Positions 12,655 through 24,715 of a DNA stretch of 64,000 bases are shown here, piece by piece. This DNA is from Nilaparvata lugens (taxonomy: Eukaryota > Arthropoda > Insecta > Hemiptera > Delphacidae). A program made the translations under genes and the position numbers. The notes below the pieces were generated by a model. That model searched no databases. It was not told the origin of the DNA and saw nothing but the letters and a program-made list of their open reading frames with translations. Each line of letters begins with the position of its first letter. Positions within the stretch are counted from its first letter, which is position 1. The DNA lies in contig NC_052510.1 of the NCBI RefSeq assembly GCF_014356525.2, forward strand, positions 19,325,999-19,389,998, in the 5' to 3' direction.

Positions 12655-12722
12655 ATAACGGGGGACCGAGCTTTGCTCTGGAGTGTAAAAGCATAGAAAA
12701 TTTGTAACGAAAGATTGAATTA
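12655..12722. repeat. Fragment of a dispersed repeat (GGGGGACCGAGCTTTGCTC motif)
   Basis: The motif GGGGGACCGAGCTTTGCTC is one I recall as common in hemipteran repeats, usually in the same element as the GAGCCGTTTTCGAGATCCG motif found here at about 13,315-13,335. The two parts are separated by a different retroelement end, as if that had inserted between them. The family link is from memory. Confidence 0.4.
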
Positions 12723-12730
12723 AGAGTTTA

Positions 12731-12870
12731 TATTTATTTATTCATTTCCTCAGTCGTACAATTATTTCTACAGTTATATGAGGAGGCACAACAGGCCTAT
12801 GCCCAAAACTGTCCCTTTTCAGATTTTTACCACAGTCCAAATCAAAATCTAGGTTAAGCTACTATCACTC
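12731..12870 (-). mobile_element. 3' end of a retroelement, family R (copy 1)
   Basis: Read on the minus strand this ends in an A-rich TAAATAAATATAA tail and contains GGGACAGTTTTGGGCAT followed by CCTGTTGTGCC. The same blocks, in the same order and with the same tail position, occur at 42,112-42,245 on the plus strand. A more diverged copy lies at 48,352-48,425 on the minus strand. Three copies ending in A-rich tails point to a LINE or SINE whose 5' parts are truncated or too diverged to see. There is no coding sequence. Confidence 0.65.
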
Positions 12871-13214
12871 ATCAAAATAACAATTTATTCACACTTCAAA
12901 AAACAAACACATCATCAATTACAAATAAATATACTATGAATTTGATTTAGAATGATATACTATGTTTGCTACAATATTTGTTAATATACTATGAACTATT
13001 CTACACTAACAGCATCCAGTTACTATTTTAGACTTTCTGAAGTAAACATGTTTTCTACAAAAAAGAAATAAACGAAAATAAGTTTCTCTTGCTGTATTTT
13101 TCTTCTCGTGAGATCAGCTGGATGATCCCACACACATGCACTCGTTCACTCTCTTCCATTACGGTATCGACAGACGACATAATTTCCAGCTGTTTTTCCA
13201 AGGCTGTATCTATC

Positions 13215-13385
13215 CTTTTAATGTCCTTCAGCGAGTTATCCAAGGGTTGAGACCTAATGCAATCAAATCTTCTTATCGTAAACCTAATTTGTTCCAAATT
13301 TCGTGAAAATCTTCAGAGCCGTTTTCGAGATCCGTTGAACATAAATATATACCAATATAACCACATAACCAGATAATAATATAAA
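13215..13385. repeat. Dispersed repeat fragment (GAGCCGTTTTCGAGATCCG motif)
   Basis: The stretch contains AAATTTCGTGAAAATCTTC, then GAGCCGTTTTCGAGATCCG, then GTTGAACATAAATA, and ends in an ACCAGATAATAATATAAATA run. I recall this order from widespread hemipteran repeats. It probably forms the other part of the element seen at 12,655-12,722. Confidence 0.45.
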
Positions 13386-13499
13386 TATATAAATGAATAA
13401 ATGTTTTATTGTAGCAAAAGAGAACATCTAATGCATTACAACGTCAAATAAATGTTAACAAAAGTAGACACTGTAACAAAATGATTTGGGTATTCCCCA

Positions 13500-15890
13500 A
13501 AAACTAATATTGAAAGAAATTGATAGGTCTCAGCACAAGAAGCTGAAAACTGTTATCACCAGTTACGGTTTCAATGGTCTAGAGATTAGATAATAACGGC
13601 TCTCAAGGCTATGATTATTAACAGCAAAATGAAAATAAAAGTCTGGTTGCAATTATTTGATAATATAATAACTATAATATTTGAGGTTAGGTTCTTTGAC
13701 ATTAGCTAGTTGGCGACCTTAGTAATCGGTCGAGCCGTATATTTGAAAATTAGCCAGACACCTTGTGGCAAATTAATTGCGTCTAGGCAGCATTCGCTTA
13801 GACTAGGATCAGAGGGTTTAGTAAGCAAACCATGCCAAATAAATGTAACCAAAAAACGATTAAGAAAGCACAAAAAAGACTTATTATATCAATGAGCATG
13901 AACAAAAATATAAAAAACAAAACAAAAAGATAAAGGAAATGGGATTTAACTTTATTAAGCGCAATAATACATGTTACAGTCTTGGGATGTACCAATCACA
14001 ATGCAGTATTTGACCGGTGCTAAAAATGATTTAATTCAAAATCTCCATGTGGTATTTATGAAAATCATAAAAATTTGTAATCGTTATAGAATGTATGGAA
14101 ATATGTAATCAATGTAAAATGAGAGTTTAAGACTAAAATATTCACTCAATGGATAGTAATATTATGTTTTTTTGTTATGGACTAATTGACAGTACTAAAT
14201 TACATCACAGCGGAGTATTTAAAATCCACCAATGGGATAGGATATTTAAATTTTATGTAAATTAAAAAGATGGAAGTATCGTGGAGAAAGAATAGGGGAA
14301 GACACAAACCCCACTTGCTTGCCAGAGGTCACCAGGGACACCCACCAATTATAAGAGCACTAGACTAAATCCCTTTTTATACATTAAATAATTTTTGTTT
14401 AAGTTCAAGTTTGATTCAGTAATTAAAAAATAAATTTCATAAGACCCAGTGATGTCGCAGTATGACATGAGTCATTAAATTTTAATATTCCCACTGGAGA
14501 GGACGACAGAAGCCCACCAGAAAAGGTTTAGGACACCGAGACGAATCCAGACCGCCATCAATAATTGTGAAAAATCGACATGTGAGTTCAATTAAAAAGT
14601 TATTGAAGAGGGCCCTCAGTGCTACAAATAAATCACAATCAAATAAAGCTAGCTCGTCGAAGGTTTATTTAAAGATCAAACTTAATATTGAAATTTTCGC
14701 AAATATCCAAAACATAAAGGGAGTCTTATTAAGAACAATTTATGAGAATTTAATATTAAAGTATGCACAGAGTAAATACTCATTAATATTTTATTTATTT
14801 TATATGCTCACTTATTTATCTTTTTTATCAGTAATTTATAAGAATTTTTATGAAGCCCATGTTCATAAGATAAATTGATTTATCTGAATTCCACCAGAGG
14901 CCGAACCCAAGCCCTGAGATTTTTTTTAATATTTACCTATATTTTTTTATATTGTTGGAAGCAAGATTCATAAATTTTATTCGACTAGCAACAGCAAGTC
15001 GACAACTGAGCTATAGAAATAGAAAGGATATATGCTGATTAAAGAAGCACATGATTTATTAATATTGATGCTAATAAGCGAAGTAAAATCTTTTTGTGAG
15101 CTATCTGTGATATTTTTTGCTATACATATTTTCTCATATTATTTTTTTATTTGTTGTTCTATCTTTTATTATTGCTCATTGATATTTTCATGTAATTATA
15201 TATTTTATTTGTTGTACCCTTCATTTATGATCCTATCTATCTTCATGCATGACCAATCTTGTTTTAGTCTATTTTATTACCAGTATTGACAAATTATTCA
15301 GATTATCAACCTACTATATTCTTCACCGAATAAGTTGGATAAATCTGTGATATACAGCATTGATTATTGAATCTTTGGAAATATTACGTTTTCAGGATTT
15401 AATTAAATTATTCAGAGCTATTACATCCGATTTGGAAGAACCCAAGGGTCATAGTATTAAGTTGCAGCAGCACTATAAATTTACTAGAATTTATAAGGTA
15501 TGCTGATAGAGTATCGCCTTTGATTCTGCTCGGTATCATCTCGCACTGCTGACCCCTTTGTCAGATGGTGGCGAGTGGCATTGGTGTCGATACCGTATTG
15601 TCTAGTACAAAAATCAGAACCCTTATATCTATCTACCTCTTCTGCATCCATAGTTGTGGAGTCGACCAGATCAGTTATGAGAACTGTAAATTGTTAAAGC
15701 AGCCGACGTTTGCAGCCGATGGAAGCAGAGAATTATTTGAGCTCCTTGAAGAGCTGGTAAGAAATTTGTGGTATTTCTCTTTCAGGAGTCATAAAAATAA
15801 TAATACTATTCAAAAATCTTTTGCTCTACCGACTGCTGCCAGCAGGGCACATGCGACGCCAAAAAAAACGTCACAACACATAATAAATAA
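13500..15890 (+). mobile_element. Diverged copy 1 of a ~2-kb dispersed element
   Basis: Many blocks recur in the same order at 39,350-41,310. They are TTTGAGGTTAGG, (T)GGCGACCT followed by a GATCG/AATCGG box, CACCTTG-GGC-AAA, TTTAAATTTTATGTAAATT, CCCCACTTGC-TGCC, GCCATCA, GCCCTCAGTGCT, AAAGCTAGCTCGTCGAA, GATAAATTGAT-TATCT, CCCTGAGAT and TGCTCTACCGA-TG. Spacings are similar (900 versus about 830 bp from GGCGACC to CCCTCAGTGCT). There is no recognisable gag, pol or transposase; the 103-codon frame at 14,567-14,878 has no domain I know. TTGGCGACC resembles the primer-binding position of some insect LTR retrotransposons, but no LTR pair was seen. The edges are approximate. Confidence 0.6.
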
Positions 15891-16120
15891 ATAGAACTAT
15901 TAAATACTATAAGTCACAATCGCACACAGGTAAATCATTATAACTAATTCTACACCAAGAAATTTTTCTCTGATCTCAATATAACAATCAAGTATTAAGG
16001 CTATTCCACTTCAAGATTTATTTCGAAAAATGCATCTATTGTATAAATACATTTTTTCTGACAAAATTGTTTTTAATTTATTTTTAAATTTTTTAATCTC
16101 TAGGTTCCTGCTTGAAGGAG
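15891..16120. other. No feature recognised
   Basis: AT-rich spacer between the dispersed element and a fold-back element. Confidence 0.5.
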
Positions 16121-16265
16121 GTAATAGTATATTTCGCACCTAGGGCCGAAAATGAGACTTTTCCGGCTCGAAATCGGTTTTAAAGTCCGAGGCCATAGGC
16201 CGAGGACTAGAAAAGATTGAGAGCCGGAAACACATTTTTGCCCGTGGTGCGAACGCTATTTTTCG
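16121..16265. mobile_element. Fold-back element (imperfect palindrome), ~145 bp
   Basis: The left half (from about 16,121, with TTTCGCACCTAGGGCCGAAAA) and the right half (ending with GGTGCGAACGCTATTTTT) are imperfect inverted copies along their length. Both carry a CCGGCTC core, and the structure closes at a central GAGGCC-A-TAGGCC near 16,190-16,202. It is much GC-richer than its flanks and has no coding capacity. Such palindromic elements are usually non-autonomous DNA transposons. Confidence 0.7.
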
Positions 16266-18439
16266 CCACACAAAAAAAACATTAATAATATTAATGAGAT
16301 GAGTAATGTGAACTTAGTAACTCAGATCAAGTTGTAACCTCTGGAGTTCAATTTCACTGAATAGTTTGAGTTAAAAGTGGAATATTGCAACCATATTTTC
16401 TGTTGGCTTGAAAGCTAAGCTCATGTGATACTGTAGGTGTAGGTTAATAATTCGCTCATCGTTTCTATCATATCACATGCTATCTCTTACAATCTTATTA
16501 TCAATTTATCATGTAATCTTTTCGTTACTAATGAAATCAAACCCCATCGTTGATAAAATGAGACTATAGTATTTCTGTAAACTCTGTAGTATTTATGTAA
16601 ACTCTATAAATATTATAAAATGTGGTACATACTGGATGCAGTTCAGTAAATGAATAATACATCTCATTGTTTTGTAGATCCTCCTGAATAAAATCATCGG
16701 TATAATTTTGATCTTTATCCTGGCAAAACTGGAAATTATAACGGAAAATCGAATAGTTTGAATGTTGTAATCCTATCAAATGCAATTCAAAAGTAGAATA
16801 ATAGTAAACTCTTATCTAATATGAGACCTCTAGTTCCTTAAACGATCCTTGCCTCTAAATTCCTTATTATCTTTCGACTAACAACGGATGCAATAGTGGT
16901 ATTGGTCTGAAGCATACGTGATATGGTCGAAACTCTAATCGGTTGGTCAGATGCGGTCAATAAACAAATAGAACAGCTATCGTCTACAGTCTATCGACAA
17001 TACATGTGTAATGACTGGACGTGACCTAGCTTTGTTGCATCCCCACAAGATAAGCCCTTATTGTTCCACGGGAAGTTGGTCTTCTAATGAACAATGCACT
17101 CATCTGGAATCCCTGAAATTCTCGAGTATAGTGTACCACTTTTTTGGTTGAAGTCAGAACTGAGAAAGCTGCATGAGGTGAGAGATTTCAAATGAATCGT
17201 CTATATTATATCAGTGTTTACATCCTAACTTCAATTATTGGTCAATAATGTGATAAGAATCGAATACACTTCTAGTACAGATCTTACAATATTCTCTATA
17301 CATTTTGTGATTAATTTTTGGGCTTGAAATTGAGTTTCAGTATTGATAGTCATAGTGTTCTAATAGTATCAACTTCAAATGAGTAGAGCACTATAACTAA
17401 TGTTGAACAAAAAAATTATTGGTATTTTATTAAAATGGTTAAAATTAGTAATTCTATCAAAAAAATACTTTTTTTTCATGAATGTGATGCACTATATAAA
17501 TATAATTGGTGATTCAGGTGAAAAATGATTTTTCATGAGAAGTAACTGTTTCATCTGGTAGAACCAGATTTCCCAGTCTACAAAGTGTATCTCACAGCTT
17601 TCCCTTGAGGCCTGTGAGAAAATTCAGTGCAGGCTTTTTCCAGGAGAGCTCAGCACTCGGATTTAATCACGTTTGCATTGGCGATGAAGCCTGGGATCGT
17701 TTTATCAATTCAAGGCATCTGTTTGATCAACAGAGACAACCAGAAACATCTCCTTCGCCTTCCAAGACTCTCCATTCAAAGGCATGGCAGAAAAATCAGA
17801 TTACACGGATAATTAATTTCCTTCTGAAACTTTGGCTTCAATGCCTCCTGAATCAATCCTACCAAACAGGAAAACAAAACGTGAAAAATGTCTCTGCAAT
17901 TCATTGAGTGCCCAACCTGTAACATCTCAACAGTTAATTGGAAAATGAACTAGGCGATGGAAATCCTACAGCTGATTAGAAACATTACACTCTACTTATT
18001 GAGAAACATTGTTGATCAACCCGTTGATTATCGCAGTTTTTCCTTCTTTCTTTTAACACAATACAATCTTTGAATGATACTGTAATATTATTTCTTGGAG
18101 ATTTGTCTGTTTCTCAAATGTATATATATAGCGATTGCTCTAAGATACTCACTCATACAGTCCAATTTCAAAATGTGAAATACTATAAAAATTTAGTCTT
18201 GATGTTAAATGTCTCTTATACTGAAGACGTATTTTAAGACAACACAGAACAAATTGGGATGATTGAATCTTTATTGAGATTGTAATAGTCAATAATATTC
18301 CCACTAGCGAGGTAGTTTTTTATATTCAGAAACTCAAAAGCTTTCTCATCTGGGATATTTCAAACAAATTACAGATTTTCATAGCTGGAGATGAAAAACC
18401 AAATGCAGTGAGTCACTTAGTGCTTTTTCTTTCATGCTC
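16266..18439. other. No gene recognised
   Basis: AT-rich DNA without recognisable exons or element ends. The 100-codon frame at 17,605-17,907 shows no domain. Confidence 0.5.
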
Positions 18440-19215
18440 TTTACTAGTCGTAGCCCTATTTGATTCCACTTCAATTTTTCTGTCACTCTCTCCAATAATA
18501 TTTCTTCTTCATCTCTCAAATTTCTCTATCTCTTTCTGAATGTTTCGGTCTGATGAAATTTTCGATCGAGACTGCAAGAAATAGGAAACCGATCAGGTCT
18601 TTCTCGTTCTCGCCAAGCTATTTACCTCGAGAATAAAATTTTCAATCACTCTTCCCTCAAATCTTTCTATTTTTATATCTGTATCTGAATCACTTCTCTC
18701 TATCTATGTTTTCCATCGCATTTCACTCGATACTTCACGCTCTTCTCTAATCCTCTTGTTTTTTTTTTTTAATTCTTGGTTCCCTTGCCTACCTATCTAC
18801 CTTGAAAATTCAATCATACTTCTTCTCTAATTTATCAATCTCTATCTCTTCACTTCTTCATTATATCTCACTTTTTATATCTGCTGACTCTCATTTCCTT
18901 CCTTTTCCCATATCTGTTTATCTGGTCTCTGGTGGAACACTTTCCAACTTATCACCCCTGGAAATTTCCAACCATTCTTTTCCTCAAATTTATCTCTTCT
19001 CATCTCTATACCTGCCTTGGTTCCTCCCATATCCCTTCCATCTCTGTTTCCACCTACTTCACCATCCTTCGTCCGCACTGCTTTCATTTTCAGCCATTTT
19101 CTATCTGTGTTCCAACTTGCTCTACTACACTCTTTATTCTTTTTTCTCATTCTGTTTCTCTCTTCATCCACTTATCCTTTCCTCTGAGTCACCAGCAACC
19201 ATTCTCTGATATTTT
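18440..19215. repeat. Pyrimidine-rich tract (CT on plus strand)
   Basis: The plus strand is dominated by C and T (TTCTTCTC, CTCTATCTC and similar) for several hundred bases without an exact period. Stop codons are rare in such sequence, which explains the 135-, 126- and 98-codon frames on both strands. Confidence 0.75.
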
Positions 19216-22200
19216 TCATGGATTGAAGGCGGACGACTCGAAATCCTCGGATGGAATCCCGTCCAATATTTCCAATCCCTCAGCACAGTTGCAATTTTCA
19301 CTCACTTTCTAAGCCCGACATCAATGCATTCTTCTGTAATCCTGCCTGAATGTAGTTCTCTCTCATGATGGAAAATGAAACGCACTGCATAAAGCCCTGT
19401 TCCCTGTTCCATTCTACTAGGATCTGTGTCATTCTTTTCTGTGAGCCCGAGAATTTCCTGTACAGTTGTGTTGAACCGTTTCCTGTTGTCAGCTGTTGAA
19501 GATAAGAATAGTTCAGAAATATTCCAATATCAAGCTCAAGAGCATTTTTTTGAAACTTGTGTTAACTACTTAGGTGAGTCCGGTCCCACAAACTTTCAAA
19601 TCATCACTCGATAACTGAATGAAAATCTTTTTTCTACTGTAGAGATAGTGAACTCCACTTTTGACAGAGTAATCTGGAAATTTACTGTACTCTAAATAAT
19701 TGTTCAACTGATCAAGATAAGGAAATTCCAGAAATAAATTTATAATTATTCTTCTCATTCTTGGTAAACATTCCAACAGACCTAACTTAATCAAAAGAAA
19801 AACAATATAACATCCATTTCATCCAATAAAATCTTTAATAATGCATAATGTATTATTATTATCACATTTATGAAGGTTTCAAATTATATTATTGACTGAT
19901 GTAAAGGATGGTTAACTTCAATTTATATGGTCAAATATAAATGTGTTATTCTTAACAATAAATTCTGTTTTATCACAAGTTTTTCTACTTATTACCTTAT
20001 TTTTAATTCCTATGCTCCCAATTTCCTGTGATATGAAGTTCATGATTCTATTTCAATTCCATATTTCTTTTGCTATTCCATTCCATCTTAACCACATCTT
20101 TGCATGTTAATAGTATTAGGAATATGAAAACCAAAGATATATTACATGATATGTGACATGAGAAATCAACAGCATTATTTTTCTGATTTCACAGAAATTA
20201 TACCTTCAAAGCTTATAAAGTGAGCATTCATAAGAGTGACATAGATTATTGATCGAATATTGTTGAACTGGCGGTGCTTACAGAAACTTGTTTCGATCAA
20301 ATACTCGCGTTTTTGTTCAATGTCCACTTTCACACATACTATTGAATATGAAACTCTATAATGCACTGCTAGGAACTGAAATATCGTTTAATTTTGCTGA
20401 TGACATATATTCGCCGCATACAAATAGAGGTCAACGTAGAATTTATATTTTTATGTTGGTAGTAGAAACAAAAACTCATCTGGAATACTGAGTATTCGAA
20501 AACGGATTCCGAAAACGAGAATGCATTCCTTTTTGAATTCGATGACGCATGCATCAGTGCAATTATATGCACTATCCTATAGTTGTTCATTTTCTACAGA
20601 CATTCATGAACACTGAGTTTTTCAATCAGAAGAATTTAATAAAGCTCGATCATTCTAGTATGTTACTTTTTCATATTTTCCACTGGAGCTCTGTATGAGG
20701 TTTTGATAAATTCAAATTGAAAAAGGTTAATGGTTGTTGAATTCTCAACAATTATTGCTACTACGCTTTATCTGAGTTATCAGATATGGATTGATATGTT
20801 AGGCTATTATATTCCAACTGCAATCACAGCGCAACATGTACTCCTTTCATTTAACAAACGTCTATTATTCCATATCAATTCTGAAACATAAATCATGATA
20901 TTTTTCTTCTCACATATTGCTTGTTATCATTTTGAGCCCTGCCAATATAGAACACGAAACTTTAAGAACTAAGAATATTCGAGTAAACACTCTTTGAACT
21001 TCTAGAAATATCGATTCTCATCAGCTCTTCATCTAGTATTTGATACTTATCAAAACATGTTTCTCTTGAATTATATTTACATATAAACATAACTTATTAT
21101 AGGTACATCAACCAGAAATAAAACTTTGCCTTTGAAGTCCCCAATAATGATTTGAGTCCTGGTGTATACAGCTTTTGAACACCCTATAAATGACCAATAT
21201 CTATGTCTATTCACAGCTTGATCATCATAAGTGATCAGGCGATCGTAATTTGATAGTATTGGTGATCCACAATAATGGGAGGATATTGACAATTTTGATA
21301 CTCAATTTAATAAAGATTTGTTTCTGTTTACAGGTAAGAGGTGACAATATATTTGAATTCGATCACGTAAGTTCATATTTCACTTACCTTGACTCAAAAA
21401 ATGAATTACCTTGAATTCGAAAAAATGCATTATTTAAAATATCTTATATCGTAGTCATTGATTTGTAATCGACAGTTTCGATAAAATTGAATGTTGGTTC
21501 TATAACCAATAATGTAAAAAAGTGGTAATTTGGAAACAGTTAAGTTTAGAACTACTCTTATTACGTTGTATAATTATAACAAAACTACACTCACTTATTG
21601 CTGTGCGAGCTGCTTGACTCAAACTGCTCTCATGACGACCTCCTCAAATACAATGACAAAGCCCTTCGGGTGGCTAAATTTTAGAAGGGAAATATATAAA
21701 AGAATAGGATAATGGTGATCTTGGACACAGAAAGTAAGTAAGTATTACATTGTATAAGAGAGTATAATATATACATCCAAGAATTTATAATATGATGATA
21801 TACAATAGGCCACTTATTAGCATAAATGTTTTCTTATGGTGATTTATTAACTGGTTTCTCATAACAATTCATTCAAGAACAGTTTATGACTAATACCTTT
21901 CGGAGTCTATGGTTTGATTCTCATCAAAATTTGATTAATCAATGAACTATGACCTGAATGTGATAGGAATATTGCAAGCCTTATGAAAATCAAATTTTCA
22001 AATCCAATTATAATTAAATATTTTCAAATGATTGATCAAATAATATAGTCTGGAAAGAAACGTATTGAAAAGAATCCTTATCATTGACTACAATTACAGA
22101 GCTTGAAACATCGAATACAAAAAGCCAAACAAAAATGATGATGTCTTTTCTTTACAAAGAATGTTCGAAAAGCGTTCTAGTAACTGACATCTAGATTTTT

Positions 22201-22499
22201 ATTGAAACCTAATTTTCTTAAATGGAAAATCTACGTGAAAAAGAATCAGCGCTTTTGAATCTCGCCGTCGAGATTATAAGATTGCGACGAGGTCATTAAG
22301 TTCTGGAGGAATTTAAATGTTTCGTTAGTTTTATTTGGAGCCGCCGACTGGGGAAAAAGAGAACAACCTCTCTGCTTCTTTCTTTCAGTAATGAGGTTTT
22401 CAAGGCATTCGTCTGCAGTAAACACAAAAGAGAATCTTTTCTAGAAGGCGAGACGAGATTGAGGCAGCAAAGCCCACGTATCTATCTCCAAGGGCCGAG
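19216..22499. other. No gene recognised
   Basis: AT-rich DNA. Nothing recognisable by domain, RNA structure or repeat was found on either strand. About 22,330-22,500 becomes somewhat GC-richer before the purine tract. Confidence 0.5.
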
Positions 22500-23060
22500 G
22501 GATGAAAGGCGTAACTGGGGAAGGGAACGAGGAACAGGTATTGGTGAACAGGGGAATGGGCTAGGCAGATTTTGTGTACGTCCAAGAAAAAGGGTAAGCA
22601 AGGAAAAGTGAGGAGAATAGGAGTAGGGAGAAGAGTGAGGAGGACGCTAAGTAGTGAGGGAACAGAGAGAGGGTAATGAAGGAGATTTTGGAGTGAAGAG
22701 AGAAAATAGGGAAGAAGAGACGGTGGGGGAGGTGATGGAATGAAAATGTTAAATAAGAGGAATGGAAGGAGATGGAAAAAGGAGAACATGACGAGTAGGT
22801 GAGAAGATAGTTGGAAAAGAGAGTTGTTGCAGAAAGGAGTGGGTGTTGGAAGCGAGGGAGAGGCGGAAATGGAAGAAGAAAATGAAGACGAAAAGTAGAA
22901 GATGAGAAATTCGAGGATGAATATGGTGAGCAGAGCACAATAAAGTATAAACATATTATGAACGGGAGTTAAAATGCGTAAGTATTTTGTGATGAAGTGG
23001 AGAAAAACCTGAGCATAGATGAAAAAGTAGTAGAAGATGGGAATAATCCCAAAGAAGAAT
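22500..23060. repeat. Purine-rich tract (GA on plus strand), part 1
   Basis: Most bases on the plus strand are A or G (AGGAGAATAGGAGTAGGG and similar), without an exact repeat unit. The complementary strand therefore reads as long serine/proline/leucine/phenylalanine-rich frames (184 and 125 codons), which are composition artefacts. Confidence 0.75.
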
Positions 23061-23349
23061 CAAAGGACGAAATACTGTATGGAAAATACAAATAATATAA
23101 TAGATTGTGAATCTTCTTTCAATTTCAATTGATTTATTTCAAAATAAAAACTGTATTAATATATTTCAATCCCTCAAATAAGCTATTTGAAGAATATGAA
23201 TAAAGGCATTCCAATTTACTAGTCAGGAATAGTTAGGAATTGGGAGTAGTTGAAGTATATGTCATGGAGTATTAGCATAACAAGGAGTAGAAACACAATT
23301 AACGAATCAAAATCAATGGAGAAGAATATTGAACAGTAATGTTGATTAA
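23061..23349. other. No feature recognised
   Basis: A more AT-rich interval separating two purine-rich tracts. Confidence 0.5.
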
Positions 23350-23610
23350 TTAAGAAATTGGGCTGTGGAGAGGCGGATGAATAACAAAATCTTGAAAGAT
23401 TATGATGAAAAAAGAATTATCTGTCTTTTGGAGAATACAGGGTTTCTTTGTAGAACTTTGCATGAAAATATAGAAAAGGAGAAAGTAAGAAGAAGGAGAT
23501 GACGAATAGAAGGAGATAGGATGAAGAAAGTATGAAGGTGAACAAGAAGACAAAAGGAAGTGAGGAGTTATTTTTGGGTAATCGGTGTGAGGTGGCATGG
23601 AGGAAGGGGG
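23350..23610. repeat. Purine-rich tract, part 2
   Basis: This has the same strand bias as 22,500-23,060 (AGAAGGAGATGACGAATAG and similar). The 82-codon minus-strand frame is a composition artefact. Confidence 0.65.
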
Positions 23611-24715
23611 CAGCCGTCTCTAGTCAGGTGTAGCAGTGATTTATATTCTAAAGGGGCTGCACCGGAGACGGCCTTATGCAAAGGGAGGCCGTTCAGGATT
23701 TTTCAATTTGGATTTGAATTTTTATGAGACCAGCGTAATTAAATAAAGCGTCCACTGTTGTACTGCCTGCTTGTAGGACAAACACTTTCTTGATCATGCA
23801 GTGTACAATAAACGGGGGACTTCTTCCCGGGGCCCCCTTTCTTAAAGGAGGCGTAGTTGGAAACGTCCTCCCCAAGAGTGTTGGGGAAATGTAAGACACA
23901 CACACGGTATGCATCTGTAGATATTATTTGTTCACAGCTTCTGAACGTAGAATATAAAAATAATTAAATTGTTATAGAGGGATTGTTTACACATTAGCAA
24001 AGGTGATAATATTGGAATATTGAATAAGAGCAAAAATTTACATTGAAGGATTCATGGTGAAATCTACTTCACTGAGTCAGCATCACTTACTCATTATCAT
24101 CAAATCTCCTTCTCATTCATCAAATTCTAACAGTTTAAAATGAATCTCACTATAGCAGAATGCTGCTATATTATTCTTCTCATATTGAGGGCATGGATTT
24201 CGATGAGGAACAGATTCATAGACGTCTAACTAATTCACCTAAAAAGCTCTAAGGTGAAATGTGAGGTCAACTGTTTTAATATCCTTGAAACTTGGGAATC
24301 AGTACGGACAAGTGTATTTGTAAAATCTCAAATTTCCAAATTGAGTTCATACGTGGATCTATTCTGAAGACTGGGTCCATTATACGATTCTAACAGCATC
24401 GTCGGCAGGAATATTGTAATATGCATTTGTCGTTTTTACCATTACCAACAGTATTCGAAAGTATATAGGTTGAATCGACAAGTGGGCCATGAGCAGCTAC
24501 TCTAGTTTTTGAGAATGCGTTGTCACGTAATTTGTGCGTGACTGCCTGTTCACTTTCTGCCTTCAGCAGCATCCAAGTACACTTTCTGATCTGCATCAAT
24601 AATATTGAGAATGCCACATTGCTTCAAGACATTCTACATCGATCCAACTTGGATACATATCCTGTATATGTGTTTTGTGTTACCGCGATGCATAATCATG
24701 GAGTTGGATTTTACA
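23611..24715. other. No gene recognised; GC-richer block with complementary segments
   Basis: At 23,611-23,670 a GCCGTCTC segment is followed by GAGACGGCC, giving an imperfect stem. 23,800-23,890 is GC-richer (CCCGGGGCCCCC). No element boundary or coding exon could be fixed. Confidence 0.4.

Noticed and set aside
18802..19312. 135- and 126-codon overlapping plus-strand frames
   Set aside because: CT-rich composition artefacts. Two frames are open at once, with no domain.
22400..22954. 184-codon and overlapping frames on the minus strand
   Set aside because: They are products of a purine-rich tract: the pyrimidine strand has few stops and yields S/P/L/F-rich strings.
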